A stretch of 64,000 nt of DNA from Azolla pinnata (taxonomy: Eukaryota; Streptophyta; Polypodiopsida; Salviniales; Salviniaceae): contig JBBBWG010014001.1 of the NCBI GenBank assembly GCA_037176905.1, positions 18,290 through 82,289 of the forward strand, written 5' to 3'. Below are positions 1 to 12,330 of this stretch, in pieces (within the stretch, counting starts at the first letter, position 1; the number at the start of each line of letters is the position of its first letter). A program made the translations under genes and the position numbers. A model generated the notes under the pieces. The model was not told the DNA's origin. It did not search any database and saw only the letters and a program-made list of their open reading frames with translations.

Positions 1-296
1 TATCAGGTGAATGAGATCCTTCCAGATCAAAACAATGATGTAAGGCCAACATATATGCATACCACGGCCTCGTCTTTCCTATCAAGCTTACTCCTGGAGG
101 ATGATTGTGCCAACTCAGGCTCCTATGCAGCATTTACGATCAGTATTAGCTAAAACTTGAGGAGATAGATCTGGAACTTTTTAAGCTAATTTGAAAATAC
201 TATATTGAGTATCAAATCATCATACATAGTTGGGAGAAGATGAAGGAAAACAATATCATCAAGTATAAAACACAAGTATCACTAGCAGCTTTCAGT

Positions 297-448
297 GATG
301 AGAATTGCCTCCAAGACAAGATTGTCTTGAGGATGCTCTTAACAAAGAACATGGTAAAAAGGATGTAACAGAGCATCTTTCAGTAATTAGAATTGCCTCC
401 CAGACAAGATTGTCTTGAGGATGTTCTTAACAATGAACATAGTAATAT
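297..448. repeat. Direct repeat of about 57 bp, two copies
   Basis: The segment beginning AGAATTGCCTCC near 301 recurs near 390. Both copies contain the small palindrome ACAAGATTGTCTTG followed by AGGATG and a matching tail. They differ by only a few bases, so the duplication is recent. Confidence 0.7.
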
Positions 449-1247
449 TGCAAGTCTAAACAAGAGTTGTATGAAACAATCTATGTGCAAAAAGACTCGA
501 TGCATACTTACAGAGATTTTTATAAGGCCCTCAAATACAAACCTGTTCAGAGTCTCTGCCTGCTTTGGTGCTCAAGCATTCCAACCTTTCTTCTATTCGT
601 ACTTTATCATCTATTACATGCACTACCCCCTGAACATCAAATGAAAATTCTTACAAGGTTCAATCCTTGATCAAATAAATAGAAGTGTACAAGAAGTATA
701 CATTTTTCGTAATATATAAATTTGATTCATAAAACAAAAAACATGTAAGTTCTAAGATAAGTAGAGAACCAAGCCCCAAAATTGAGGAAATACAAAAATT
801 TGAAGAAACCAGTTAGACTAGAAATAACAGACTTGCATGTCGTCAAAATCGAGGTGTACACACAAGAAGTAAAAGATAATTTACTTCATCATAAATGGAA
901 AAAGATGTGTCATTGATATGTCGAATTGCCTTGTCCTAGGAGCTTTGTCTTTCTACCAAACATAATTTGATTCCTTCAATGCATTCTGCATAGGAGAGAT
1001 CTTAAAATGTTGTCCCAAAAGACAAGATTTGGGAGAAACCAAACTTCCGTCGACTTCATTTGAGTAATTAATCGAACAACTTAATAATGAAATCAATCTT
1101 GATGTCCATCAATGCAGTGAGACTAATTCCATATATTGGCTTGGGATTTTTTTTGAGAGGTATAATTCTATTACGTTCATTTCACCCGAAATACAGTTGT
1201 TGAGCATCATAGCAATTTGTGAGCAGAGGCAGAATATTTGATAATCC

Positions 1248-1475
1248 ATTTGCAAGTGTCAAGCATCACTAAGTTTTTCTACATTTCTATATTTATACCT
1301 TCCAGCTTCAAAGGGAGTTGTGCAGTAATTGACATATTGCATCTGCAAGAGTTGAAAATCTCAAAGCTTTTCTATATTTCTATGATACCTTCCAACTTCA
1401 GAGAGAGTGTGGAGTACTTGATATTGCATTTCCAGTGTTGAGAATCCCTAGGTTTTCCTACATGTCTATAGAATG
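1248..1475. repeat. Degenerate ~90-bp tandem repeat, about 2.5 copies
   Basis: Units start near 1248, 1341 and 1428. They share a core TTTTTCTACATTTCTAT followed by CCTTCCA and CTTCA. One open frame crosses two units. The repeat vaguely recalls decayed leucine-rich repeat coding DNA, but I cannot support a gene. Confidence 0.5.
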
Positions 1476-3647
1476 ATCATGATCAGACACACACACCTCG
1501 GATGCTTCTACCCAATCATACCAGGCCTACCTGGACTTCAAACTATTGTGACCATGTTACACCACCAATAAATATACAAGTCCCTTTAAACAAAAGAATT
1601 CAACCGTAGCACCTACTCTGTGGTAAAGATGTAAAACAGAACGCATGTATGCTATTACACTTAGAAAAGAGTAAGAAGCACAAAATGATAATGCGTTATT
1701 GAAAGAAAAGCTAAGTGGCTATACATTTCCATTCTTTCTTGGATCAAAATTTGATTCTCCATTTGCGTAGACACTTGATGATTGTTGCATGTCTGTTAGC
1801 CAACACATCAAAATAAATCTTATTTCTATAGACATTCAGTGGAGATTAGTCTAGTAATTATATCATTTGAGGGCCATAATATTATTCATTCTCGTAATTT
1901 AATCAAGCTTCGTGAACCATGTCAAAAAATCATTTGAAGCTTATCAAAAAAGAGGTTGCATTCATACCTCCAGAATCAGAATTTATGAGTCGATTTTCAT
2001 ATTTGTTTACTTGACAATATTCAGCAACAACCAAGCTCTCTTCCTACAATTCGTAACATATGAACTCTCCCCATTATTGTGGCTACTGGAAACCATGTTG
2101 CAATAAGAAGAATTAAAGAGAATTGCAACAGTAGCGAGAAGATTAGTAGGTCTCACCATATATATGTATCACACTTTGAAATTGTTAAGAAATCCCTTTT
2201 TTTGAAGTACTGGACGAAACGAATCTACAAAAGAAGCTCGAAATTTAATTGAAACCCTAAAGTTACCTCAAACAATCATCTGAAACCAGCATTACTTGAG
2301 ATTCACATCAAGCCCTCGACTTGATTGGAATTCACTTATTATAACCCAAGACTACTTAAGAATTCGATTCAAACCTCTAATGACTTGACGCTCATTTGAA
2401 AGCCCAAATTACCAACATTCACCTGAAATCTTCTAAGTAACTCTATTTTCACATGGGACTTAAAATTCTGTGATGGATCAAGCAAAAGCCCTACAAGTAC
2501 GTAAAGTTTACAGTGACAAGTGAACTAAGGCCGCATCCACTCGGAACCCTAAAACTACTCTGATGTGCCAATTAGACCTGAGCCCAAATGGCATTCATTA
2601 TAACCCTTTTAAATATCATAACTTTCAGTCGAACCCCATGAGAGAAATGCTCTCTTACCTAGATTTCAGTGGCAGAGTTAGATTAATCAAGCTAGAAGCT
2701 ACAGGAAAGGATCTTTCCTTTTAGCTATACGAAATGTTTTCTTCGTTTGTTTCCAAAGACCTGCGATGACAGGAATGGTGGGAGACGTACCTGCAGAAAA
2801 AGAAATGGGTTAGCTGGGAATGGCAGAGGAAAGCCGTCGTCTTCCTCGCGTTTTCTGTTCACTGGAGCAGAACTTAGAAGCTTCTGCTCCGCAGATTAGG
2901 GTTCCTCACAGAGAATCCCCATTTTTTTATTTTCCTATTATTATTTTCTCTTTTTTCTTGTCGTTGATCGTATTTATTTTAATCCTTTTTCCTCGATTTT
3001 TCCTCTTTTTTTTCCTATGATTTGGATTTTTTCTCGCATTTTGTCAGCTTTAAATTGACATTTTCTACTCACCATTTTTTTCATTTTCTGCCCTTTTTTT
3101 TTAGTCTTTGATCCGTTTTTTATTTGATCCATTTTATGCTTCTCATGAAGTTTTGTTTTTTGTTTTTTATCAATTTGTTGGTATGAATTTAATCTTCTTT
3201 TTCATATTTGTTGATTTTATTATTTTCCTATTTCAATTTTTTATGTTTAAACATCATTTTATTATATCTTCATTTTTTCTCATGTTTTTGTGTGAGACCT
3301 GAGATTGTGTATCTCAATTTGTAGCATTTTTTATGATTATAATTAATCGGTTCGATTTTGTTATGTTTTCAAGTTCCAATCGACAACTGAGGAAGCAGAA
3401 GGATAGGCCCAGTTCCGCGCTCGATTTAGGATCAATGTTGCTGTCATTTTCTGTCTGGAATCTGACTAATTATATATGCTCTGTGTAGCATCGGCATTGC
3501 CTTGCTCGACACGACTTCGATTTATTTGTTCTTGGAACACGATTTCGATCGAAAATCGATCGAACAACAGCACTTATGCGAATCGTTCTGGTGACGATCC
3601 CCGTTTGACAACAACCATACTTGACGCCCTAACACCAATCGATCCAA

Positions 3648-4270
3648 CTTTTTACTACAACAATCATCATCTAAGGTGTTAATACACACGATGTTGATGT
3701 GGGTGCAGCTATACGGTGTGTTTTCTGGATCGGATCGAAGCCATTTTGGGATCGGATCGAAGCCATCTTTGGATTGGATTTCGAAACCATCTTTGGATTG
3801 GATCAAATGAGTTGAGCCAAGGCGCAACACTATCGATCGGGTAGAAGCTAGACATTGGCCTATTACGATCCGAATCAATTGATACAGAGCTATTGGATCA
3901 TTGGCAATGCAAGCGATTCTTACTCATCTTGCATGAAGCGATTTTTCTACTACAACAATCATCATGTAAGGTGTTGATATATCCATAGCATGTTTTCTGG
4001 ATCGGATCAAAGCCATCTTGGGATCAAAATCGATCCCATCATCTTGGAATCGGATCAAAGCCATCTTGGGATCAAAATCGATCCCATCATCTTGGAATCG
4101 GATCGAAGCCATCTTTGGATTGGATCGAACGAGCTGAGCCAGGGCACGACACTAATGATCGGATTGAAGCTAGACAATGATCTATTACGATCCGAATCAA
4201 TAGACACTGACCTATTGGATCGTTGGCGATGCGGACGATTCTTGATCATCGTGCACGAAGCGATTGGATC
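3648..4270. repeat. ~294-bp tandem duplication with nested short repeats
   Basis: A block starting TACTACAACAATCATCAT near 3654 and ending near 3945 is repeated from about 3948 to 4265. Both copies carry runs of GGATCGGATC, AAGCCATCTT, a matching GAGCTGAGCC-like stretch, and a matching tail around TTGGCGATGC. Inside the second copy a 42-bp unit (CATCTTGGGATCAAAATCGA...) is itself doubled at about 4013-4098. Short open frames inside on both strands are repeat artefacts. Confidence 0.75.
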
Positions 4271-4361
4271 GGATCGGATCAGACTCTGATCAGACTGCAA
4301 TTGCGAGCAAACTCCGACTCGAACCGGGGATCAGATTTGCAAAAGACCATTCTTTCTCGTG

Positions 4362-4362
<1 letters not shown>

Positions 4363-4392
<30 letters not shown>

Positions 4393-4399
4393 CTCCATT
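4363..4399. repeat. TTC/GAA microsatellite
   Basis: An uninterrupted TTC trinucleotide run. It gives spurious poly-Ser, poly-Phe and poly-Lys frames. Confidence 0.9.
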
Positions 4400-4965
4400 G
4401 CTTCTTTTTCTGTTTCTTGTTTCCTGTAAATCGCCCAATTGCCCATCACTCTTTCTCTGCAGAAATGCTCGTCTTCCCCGGCGGGTGGGCTCTTCACTTT
4501 CCGCGTGTTTCTCTGAACATGTAGCTAGATGGATGGATCGATGGATGGAGCTTTGTTTGGTGGTTTCCTTTTACAATTTGTTGGGCATTTTGCAGGGAAG
4601 AAGGTCCACCATGGTTCCCTTGGCTCGTGCAGGAAAGACGAGGGGTCGCAGTAGAAGGGGAAACGAGACGACCCGGTGAGTCATGGAGATTCCTCAGTTT
4701 CACATGGTTGCTGTAATTAGGGTTTATCAAGTGTTAGGGTAAAGGGGTGTCTTTCTTAAGCCTTGGCAGCTGGCATTGTTCTGGGTTAGAGATGGAGGTC
4801 ATTTCCTCTGCTTCACGTTGGCCATTGCAGTCAATATTGGGATTAGGGTTAGGGTTAAGGCTATGGCTATGGCTCTCTTTTTCAGGTAAAATGTAGTGAG
4901 TAGTTAGTTAGAGGTAAAGATGAATGTGTCATTGCCCCTGATTCACATGGCTGGCATAACTGGTT

Positions 4966-5007
4966 GGGGTTAGGTTTAGGGTTAGGTTTAGGGTTAGGTT
5001 TAGGGTT
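4966..5007. repeat. Short interstitial telomere-like repeat
   Basis: Alternating GGGTTAGG and TTTAGGG units, a degenerate plant telomere motif, about 380 bp upstream of the start codon of the next gene. Telo-box-like motifs are common near plant promoters. A regulatory role here is inference only. Confidence 0.75.
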
Positions 5008-5204
5008 ATGCTTTCTCTGTGTTGAAATGGCGATGGAAGCATTGTTTGGGCTCACATGGGTAGTGAAAATTAGGGTTCATCAGATGCATGGATTCATGCA
5101 GACCAACAAACTGAAGGCATGTACAGATATAGATATATACTATTGTCAAGGCCCATGTTCTTGGGGTAAATATGCATACTTAGATGCAAAATGTCAACGC
5201 CCAT

Positions 5205-5335
5205 GTTTTTTCCATCTTCCATCCATCTCTCTGCTTGCTTGCTTCCTATCTTGTCCTTTCCTTTCCTTTCCTTCCCTTTCCTTTCCTTGCTTGCTTGCTT
5301 GTTGTTTGCTTGCTTGCTTGTTTGCTTGCTTGCAA
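5205..5335. repeat. Low-complexity CTTTC / TTGC microsatellites
   Basis: A pyrimidine-rich CTTTC tract followed by a GCTTGCTT tetranucleotide run, in the 5' flank of the gene starting at 5385. Confidence 0.85.
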
Positions 5336-5384
5336 ATAAGAAGAAGCCATTGCAAAGAAAGGCAAATGTTTATATGCATTAGCT

Positions 5385-6951
5385 ATGGCTTTGCACAAAT
5401 TCAAGCAGTCCAGGTCCTACATCCTTGACCTAGAGCTCGAATCGCAGCGTCATTCCATACCCCATAGCCCGATCAAGCCCAACAACCACATCGCTCCGAG
5501 TCCACCGCCCACGAGCATCGCTTCCACCTTGCGACGCTTCCATGGCTATTGCTCCAAGCTCACCGTGCTCCGGCTGCAGGATTTACATCACGCCCTCGCG
5601 CTACTGTCGTGGCCTGCTCGCGTCCGTAACTCCATCTGCATCGCTGCCATCCTGTGCATCATCTACTTCGGGGACTCCCGATCCAATCTCGTGGCTCTTC
5701 TCGCCTTCGATCCTCGCATTCACAGGTAACGAATCATATCCCTCGGCATAAAAACTGCTTTTTTTCTTGATTGTTTTCGGCAAGAAAAAAAAAACAAAAT
5801 CCTGGAAGGAAGGAGGGGAACGAAGGCATTCGCAGGCGCTGATCGATGTGTATGCATATGGTAAGAATGAATGCATCCAAAGGCTTGATGGACTGCCTAG
5901 CTCTCGATGTCATGTGCAGTTTATTTGGGAGTGTGGGTTTTGGGAAGCATCAAATTTCGATGCCATTTCAAAGTGAATATGCTTAGACGTAACCTGATGA
6001 TGGTTGGTTCATATGTTTCGAAGCTCGTTCGGTATACATTCCTTTATGAAGCAGTATATCACTGCTTCGCCTGTCTTGTTCCACCTAGTTGTAAATTCTT
6101 CGATTGATGTTGCAGGATTCCACTATATGTGGGGGTGGTGTGCCTCACATGTGATGTTTGTATGCTCTCGTACGTCTCCCTCCTCCAGCTCGCGGTGCCG
6201 GAATTCGTGTTGGTTGCCTTTGCAGTGGTTGCTTTGCTTACTTTCATGCTGTGAGTCCACAAACCCTTCACATGAGTAGAATCAGTGAGACAAGAATGTT
6301 TAATAAGCCTTGCCATTTTAACCTGTGATCGTAACTCATCCCAGCTTTAACTTAGTAGAAAAAGTATAACTTGAAATTGGCATCACCTTCTGGAGAGCTA
6401 AGAACCCAAAATGGTTCTAGTCCAATTGGGCAAGGCACGGGAACCAAGGGGCTGTGAGTTCACCCTTATTTATAGCATAGTATTTCAAAAGGTTCATTGT
6501 ATAGCAGTGCACATGACTTACCATCAGGGCAAGCTTGAGTTAGAAAAAGAAGTATCAATAGCTTGTTAAGTTTGACATGACACGAGAGAAAACGCAGAAT
6601 CGTCTGCATGTGTGTATCCTATCATCTATGATGAGATTATAATGATGAGAGGCACAGATGCAGAACACAAAAATCACCCACGATTGTCTGGTTTTTGTGG
6701 TGTTCAGGTTCAGCTACGCGTTGTGGCCAATTTGGGGGCTCCTAGTACTGCCAATGCTAGTAAGCATTCAAGGCCATTCTTTTACGAACCCTCTCTGGTT
6801 CTTGTGCTAGAAGCTGAGAACCTCTTTGGTCCTTTCTCTTCTTACGGGCGTGTCCATGCAGCTCGCATTTTTCATGGCATTTGGAGCCATCGTAGCTCCA
6901 TGTTCAGGTCTTCATGTCAGCTTGGAGAAACCGGATACCCCACGGATCTGA
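5385..6951 (+). CDS. TMEM128-like small multi-pass membrane protein
   Basis: Four exons join in frame: 5385-5725, 6116-6250, 6708-6759 and 6862-6951, giving 205 residues. The intron ends are GT-AG. The first 75 or so residues are polar and probably cytosolic. The rest alternates short loops with about four hydrophobic segments: one around SICIAAILCIIYFGD, one around YVGVVCL, one around VAFAVVALLTFML, and a last one after the motif YALWPIWGLLVLPMLLAFF. Topology, length and the late ALWxxW motif recall the TMEM128 family of four-span endomembrane proteins, whose biochemical function is unknown to me. Retaining the third intron instead would end the protein at a TAG at 6808, after a slightly different tail. 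Family assignment is by pattern only. The splice model is well supported by phase. Confidence 0.6.
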
Positions 6952-6999
6952 ATGGCTTTCAAAAAACAGACTCTTGAGGATTGGGGTCCAAGGTAATAC

Positions 7000-9500
7000 T
7001 GTCCTCACCGACCTTATTGATCAACGAAGGGCGTAATACTGATCTTTGTTAACTTATTTGCCGATCCTATCAGGCCCCAAATATTGAATGGATGGGAATT
7101 CAAGATGCAGCCAGATCAGAATCACAAATGTGAGGGTCAAATGTGCCAGCACACGGTGTAAAGCTCCTGTGTTAACGTCCACCGTTGTACGAGTGAAAAA
7201 GAATGGTATCGTTTTGTATTTTACACGATTGACTGTACTGCTCATGCTTTCATCACGGCAGGGATTGGTTTTGGGATTCTATGCGCACATACAAACGTCG
7301 GCAAATGGAAGTGCTACTTGTTGGCGATGGTGCCTACCTAGAATTATCATAATGTGTGCAGTATAGATGAGATAGAGTCACACAAATGATCAGAGACGAA
7401 TGCTCTTAGCAATCATAGGAAGCAAGAAACCTTGGATGCTTGATGGTTGAAGTACATACACGTGCATGATTGTCATGAGCTAGAAGTTGCAGCAATGTAT
7501 ATATCTTATCTTTTTGGCTACTCCTAAGAACTAGTTAAGAAAGATAGATTCAAAGCATGAATCAGAGAGAGGATTACAATGTGTATTCGGCTCATAATTA
7601 TAGATCAAAGTGCTCCTTGTAATGGACATTTACAGAACAGATAATCGAAGCATTGATTCATAAAGCATTTAGATCATTCGTCTTTCAAATGATCTCGTTT
7701 AACTTAACCATCAGTAATTTATTGTTTTTTGAGTGAATCTAACATTCTTGAAGATTTGGTCGATTGATTTACTGGTTACACTTGATCATTTCCACCCACA
7801 TATGCAGAGGTCTGATGCTTTTTTAGAAGCCATGACATTTGGTTGAATCGAGCATTCTTTTAGTCAAGATTGGGAAATAATCACGAGTATCCATCAGGAG
7901 CCGATAAGCCCTGTTTCTGGTTCATCGAGCGGCGCCTTCCCAATATAGATGTTTCTTCTCCTTGACACATCCAACTGTTCAATCTTATTGGATCTTATTG
8001 TATCTTTCTTTCTTTCTTGCTTTCTTTCTTTCTTTCTGCATGAGCAAAGCATGCAGAACCTGTCATCATCAGAAGGGGTTTTCTTCTTTCATGGGGCCTT
8101 TAAAGAGGTGATGTATGGGACTGTTCGAAACGTCCCTACAAAACGAGATCGGAGCTGAATTATTACTCGGAAGATTTCAGTACCGGTGAATATGAAAGTT
8201 CTAACATAATGGGCTCTTCTGATTTCGATCCCCCCCCCAAATTGGATGTCGCGAATTACTCGTTCAAGATGCGATTTGGGCATAGTTAATAATCGAACAA
8301 AGTATGCATGGCCATCTGATCGGATCGCAGGGGCTTGTCGCGAGCAATTACGAACGATGCAAAACGCAGATTCATCTTAGGGCTTGAGCTTAATCGATGA
8401 AAGTGATTGAAGCATTAACCAGTGGATTAATCGGTGGATCAATCGGTGGATTAATCGATGGATTAATCTGTGGATTAAACGGTGCGTTAGCTGGTGTATT
8501 AACATGCTGGAATCGATCATAGATGCAGCCAAAGCGGAGACGATCCGATCCAACGCTAATAATATTGTCGAGCTAGCGATCTTCGCCATCATCGTCGTCG
8601 TCATCATCACCGTGATGTAGTTGATCTGAAGCAGCTGCTGTGCAGATTCATCAATGAGGTTCGCCATGGCTGAATGATGATGCAGAAAACAAACAGCTTC
8701 ATCCTCATCATTGTACTCAAGCCCTACTTGCCATCGCCATCATCACCATCTTCACCACCATCACCATCATCATCATCATCAGCATCAGCATCTTGATCTT
8801 TGATCTTTGATCTTCTTCTTCTGCTCCTTCTGAATTATCATCATCATCATCATCATCAGCTTCTTGAGCTTCATCAGCAGCATCAGCATCATGTTTCTGC
8901 AGACTTTTTCTCTTTTGTCACTTGTCATTTGTCAGAAGCAAAAAGAAAGTACTGATCATGAACAGTCATGGACTCTTTGCAGGAGCTAAGTCCTTTTCTC
9001 TTTTTAAATGGGGCTCGATCGATCTGCAGCAGCTCCGACCCATTTATAGGCTTTTGCTTCTTCTTTAGGCAAGCTCTCTGCTTTTGCTCTGATCATCTTC
9101 ATCACCATCATCATCATCTGCCCTGATTCTTCTTCTTCTTCTTCTTCTTCTTCTGCATGAGCTGGGAGAAGAGGAGGATCATCAGCTGCTTCTTCCTCTT
9201 TTATGATGATCATATATACGTAGATTACAGTCATTTAGCGGCCATGGAAGGAATTCTGAGCAGATTACATCCATCAATTCATGCCTGTGCAGATTACTAA
9301 ATAGACAACATCATTCATGCATCTGATGCAATATATTAAGCTGCCATGGCCGATATTCCTGCACTACTGGATCAAAGTCTACTAGAGATCAGCATATATA
9401 TATAACATGTCATGTTGAACAACACCAGCTATATTGCATATTGCATGTAGAGATGCTGCAGAGATTATCATGCGTGATTGTTTTGATGGAATTTGTGTAT
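7000..9500. other. Intergenic, low-complexity DNA upstream of MIR166
   Basis: No coding gene is supported. The stretch holds a CTTT microsatellite (about 8004-8036), short tandem GGATTAATCGGT-like units (8420-8500), and long ATC/TTC trinucleotide-rich blocks (8700-8900 and 9080-9200). Part of it may be transcribed as the 5' portion of the MIR166 primary transcript, but the sequence does not show where transcription starts. Confidence 0.4.
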
Positions 9501-9535
9501 GGATTAGTCAATAGGCGCGCCCATTATAGTGGATG

Positions 9536-9850
9536 GATTGTTGAAGGGAATCAAGCCTGGCTCGAGGCCATCTGCTGATAGCTAGTGTTGATTAATTCTG
9601 AATTAAGGGTTCCAGAATATCATCACTACTGATTTGATCATCAATTCTCAGACTTGTTGCTTGCATGAAATTCATGCTGCATAAAGTGCATATTGCATTG
9701 TTATATCTATCTATGATTATATAGCGTTTATGCATGCATTCTGATGTGATTAATCATACATGATATAACCTGCTGTGATATATTTGCATCTACGCATGCA
9801 ATCAGCAGCAGGATGGCGTCGGACCAGGCTTCATTCCCTTCACCATACAA
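9536..9850 (+). ncRNA. MIR166: MIR166 precursor hairpin
   Basis: The plus strand at 9819-9839 begins TCGGACCAGGCTTCATTCCC, identical to the first 20 bases of plant miR166 as I know it. The 5' arm at 9547-9567 begins GGAATCAAGCCTGGCTCG and ends GAGG, the expected miR166* pattern. The two arms pair over the whole duplex with two mismatches and one G-U pair. Pairing continues outward (TGAAGGGAAT with ATTCCCTTCA) and inward (GCCATC, GCTGAT with partners near 9803-9816). The terminal loop is long, about 230 nt. miR166 guides cleavage of class III HD-ZIP transcription-factor mRNAs across land plants and acts in the cytoplasm after Dicer-like processing in the nucleus. Promoter and transcript ends cannot be seen. 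Confidence 0.88.
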
Positions 9851-10329
9851 GCTCCAATTTCAACTGCTTAATTAATTAGCTTTGATCAGGTGGTGATTAA
9901 TGTGTCGTCAAATCCTCTTAATTACGTCTTTAATCCGAATGTCGTGATCAGCAGCATCATCTGATCATTCGTAGCATTAATGTCAACTTTAGAGATTCGT
10001 TTCGATTTTTCTATTAATCCGCGGCGGCGGTAGGCTAATTAGCAGCTGCGATGTAATTAAGGGTTAATTAATTCCCTCTAGATTGTGCTCCTAATCACAT
10101 CACGGATGTAATTAATCCCCCGATCATAATACATTGGGGACATGGTAATTAGCGACGTCGGCCCGTTGTTAATGCAGAATGCAGCAGCAAATTGCTCTGA
10201 GATCGATAATTCCGCTCATGGGTCCTTAATGATCTCTTCCTAATTAGGGATAGTTAATCATATTCCTACTAGTCTTATATCGTCAAGATTAACAGTGTTG
10301 AATTCACCGTGTGATGCATTAATCGCCGG

Positions 10330-10458
10330 CAATTGCTCCGAAATCGTTGGCAATTGCTCCGAAATCGTTGGCAATTGCTCCGAAATTGTTGGCGATCGCT
10401 ACTAAATCCTTGGCAATCGCTCTTAAATCGTTGGCGATCCCTCCTAAATCGTTGACGA
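10330..10458. repeat. 21-bp tandem repeat, six copies
   Basis: Unit CAATTGCTCCGAAATCGTTGG. The first three copies are nearly identical and later copies diverge (CGATCGCTACTAAATCCTTGG and similar). Because the unit is a multiple of three, both strands show open repeat frames. These are not genes. Confidence 0.9.
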
Positions 10459-10740
10459 TCGAATCCTACCTGCAGCACCATCTGATGATCAGATCTGTTT
10501 GTGGAATCATAATGGTGCTACAACTATCATAATGGAGCAAGCAGATTAGAATTACGAGTCGCGACTATTATTTGTATGTTGTTGGATCGAATTGAAGCAT
10601 ATCTGCAACGGAGAATCATCAGATTAAGGCCGGTGACCGGATCACGCAGATCAGTAACCGATCACATCATGCGATTCTGGCCTATGTCAGACGGCGAATT
10701 GTCCTAGAAAAGTTTACCAGGACAATTCCACGGTTTACTT

Positions 10741-11172
10741 GCAAATCCTCTAGGGTTTAGGGCTTACCTGCCAATCCCTTTATTCGTCAATCACTAGGGT
10801 TTACGGTTTCGGGTTCACTTGTAAATCCTCTAGGGTTTAAGGTTTAGGGTTTTATTTGCCAATCCTCTTGGGATTTAGGGTTGACTTGTCAATCCTCTAG
10901 TTCAAGGTTTAGGGATACTTGTCAATCTCTTGATCGGGGCAACATAACTTTAGGGTTTAGGGTTTAGGGTTTAGGGTTTAGGGTTTAGGGTTTAGGGCTC
11001 CTTGTCCATCTTCTGAGTGGGCAACAGAACGATAGGGTTTAGGGTTTGGCTCTTGTCAATCTTGCGATCGCAACAACAATGTGGAGCAGGTTAGGGTTTA
11101 GGGTTAGGGTTCATGGACCCTTGCAACCTAGCCCTAGGGTTTTAGGGTTTAGGGTTTAGGGTTTAGGGTTTA
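10741..11172. repeat. Interstitial telomere-like block (TTTAGGG orientation)
   Basis: Several clusters of GGGTTTA and TTTAGGG units, the longest near 10951-10996 and 11139-11170, are separated by a recurring spacer resembling CTTGTCAATCCTCT. The whole block looks like a degenerate higher-order repeat in which a telomere tract and a unique spacer were amplified together. Confidence 0.85.
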
Positions 11173-11317
11173 ACATCTCTTAGGGGTTCCACTGTCGGCT
11201 GTTCCGATCATAAACCGTCGCAGGACAGGTAATGATAATGGGAACAGTTTTTTCACTCCCTCGGTAAAAAAAAAAACAACAAACAAAACCGTTTCGTTTC
11301 TACAAAAGGCGGCCTAA

Positions 11318-11321
11318 CGAT

Positions 11322-11353
<32 letters not shown>

Positions 11354-11512
11354 GCGATGGCGGTTTGATCGAAAAATATTCGATCAACCGATTGATCGAT
11401 CGATCGATTACATGTACATAGCCAACAAGCGGACGATATGATCGACGATTGAAGGCAGAACGTCGACGACGGATTGCCGTTGCATTATTGTTGTTGTTGT
11501 TGTTGTTGTTGT
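11318..11512. repeat. GAT, ATCG and TTG microsatellites
   Basis: An ATG/GAT run at about 11322-11352, a GATCGATCGATCGATT stretch near 11392-11408, and a TTG run at about 11487-11512. Confidence 0.85.
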
Positions 11513-11844
11513 ACTTCGAGCGACTCATCATGTTCATGGACTTTATGAGCTTTTGTGGTGCTTGTTGGTTCTGGTTGTCCGAATCGATCGGATTCGATCG
11601 CTACGGTCGAACGACGACAACGAGTTCCTGAAAGCCCCAATTGTTTGTTTGTTTTGTTTTGTTTTTTTTTTACCTGACTTGCGTCACATCCGCTCCGTGA
11701 CCGATCCGAGATCCACAATGAGTTTTAGTTCGCTCCCGACAACTTGTTGGTACTTTGATTTTTTTTCGCGACGTGCTTTTTGACCCTTCTTCTTTCTTCA
11801 GCTTCGTCGTCTTCTTCTTCTTCTTCTTCTTCTTCTTTCCATAA

Positions 11845-12330
11845 AAAGATTCATACTAGTATTAATGGTTTTTCCATAAGAAGAGAATTACCAGTATTGA
11901 TGGTTTTCTCATAAAAAGATTCATATTAATATCAATGTTTTTTTTTTCATAAGAAAGATTCATACTAGTATTAATGGTTTCTTCAGTGAAAAGATTCATA
12001 CTAGTATTAATGGTTTCGTTAGTGAGAAGATTCATACTAGTATTAATGGTTTCATCAGTGATAAGATTCATATTAGTATTAATGGTTTCTTCAGTGAAAA
12101 GATTCATACTAGTATTAATGGTTTCTTCGGTGAAAAGATTCATACTAGTAATAATGGTTTCTTCAATACTAAGATTAATACTAGTATTAACGGTTTCTTT
12201 AGTGAAAAGATTCATGCTAATATTAATGGCTTTTCGATAAAAGAATTCATACTGGTTTTTCAATAAGAAGATTCACACTAGTACTAATGGTTTTCTAATA
12301 AAAAGATTCATACTAGTATTAATGGCGTGC
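11845..12330. repeat. ~36-bp minisatellite, about 13 copies
   Basis: Units centre on GATTCATACTAGTATTAATG followed by GTTTCTTCAGTGAAAA. The 36-bp length keeps frames open on both strands, producing a 133-residue minus-strand and an 88-residue plus-strand open frame of pure repeat. I do not regard these as proteins. Confidence 0.9.

Larger units (their letters stand above)
1..2790. other. AT-rich non-coding region with short duplications
   Basis: I find no convincing coding region here. Open frames are short and do not resemble known families. Two local duplications (listed separately) lie near 300-445 and 1248-1475. Near 2,790 the minus strand reads CTGCAG followed by GTACGT, which fits a splice donor, so the 5' untranslated exon of an unseen minus-strand gene could lie around 2,790-2,900. 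This is weak and I could not find the rest of such a gene. Confidence 0.4.

Noticed and set aside
1238-1441. Leucine-rich-repeat resistance-gene remnant
   Set aside because: The two similar segments have an ~90-bp period and only a loose LRR look. There is no NB-ARC or clear LRR consensus nearby.
4100-4130. TTTGGATTGGATC stretch resembling miR159
   Set aside because: It matches only the first nine bases, lies within a tandem repeat, and has no complementary arm.
11862-12263. 133-residue minus-strand frame with repeating SMNLFTEETINT
   Set aside because: It is pure translation of a 36-bp minisatellite whose length is a multiple of three. The opposite strand is open as well.
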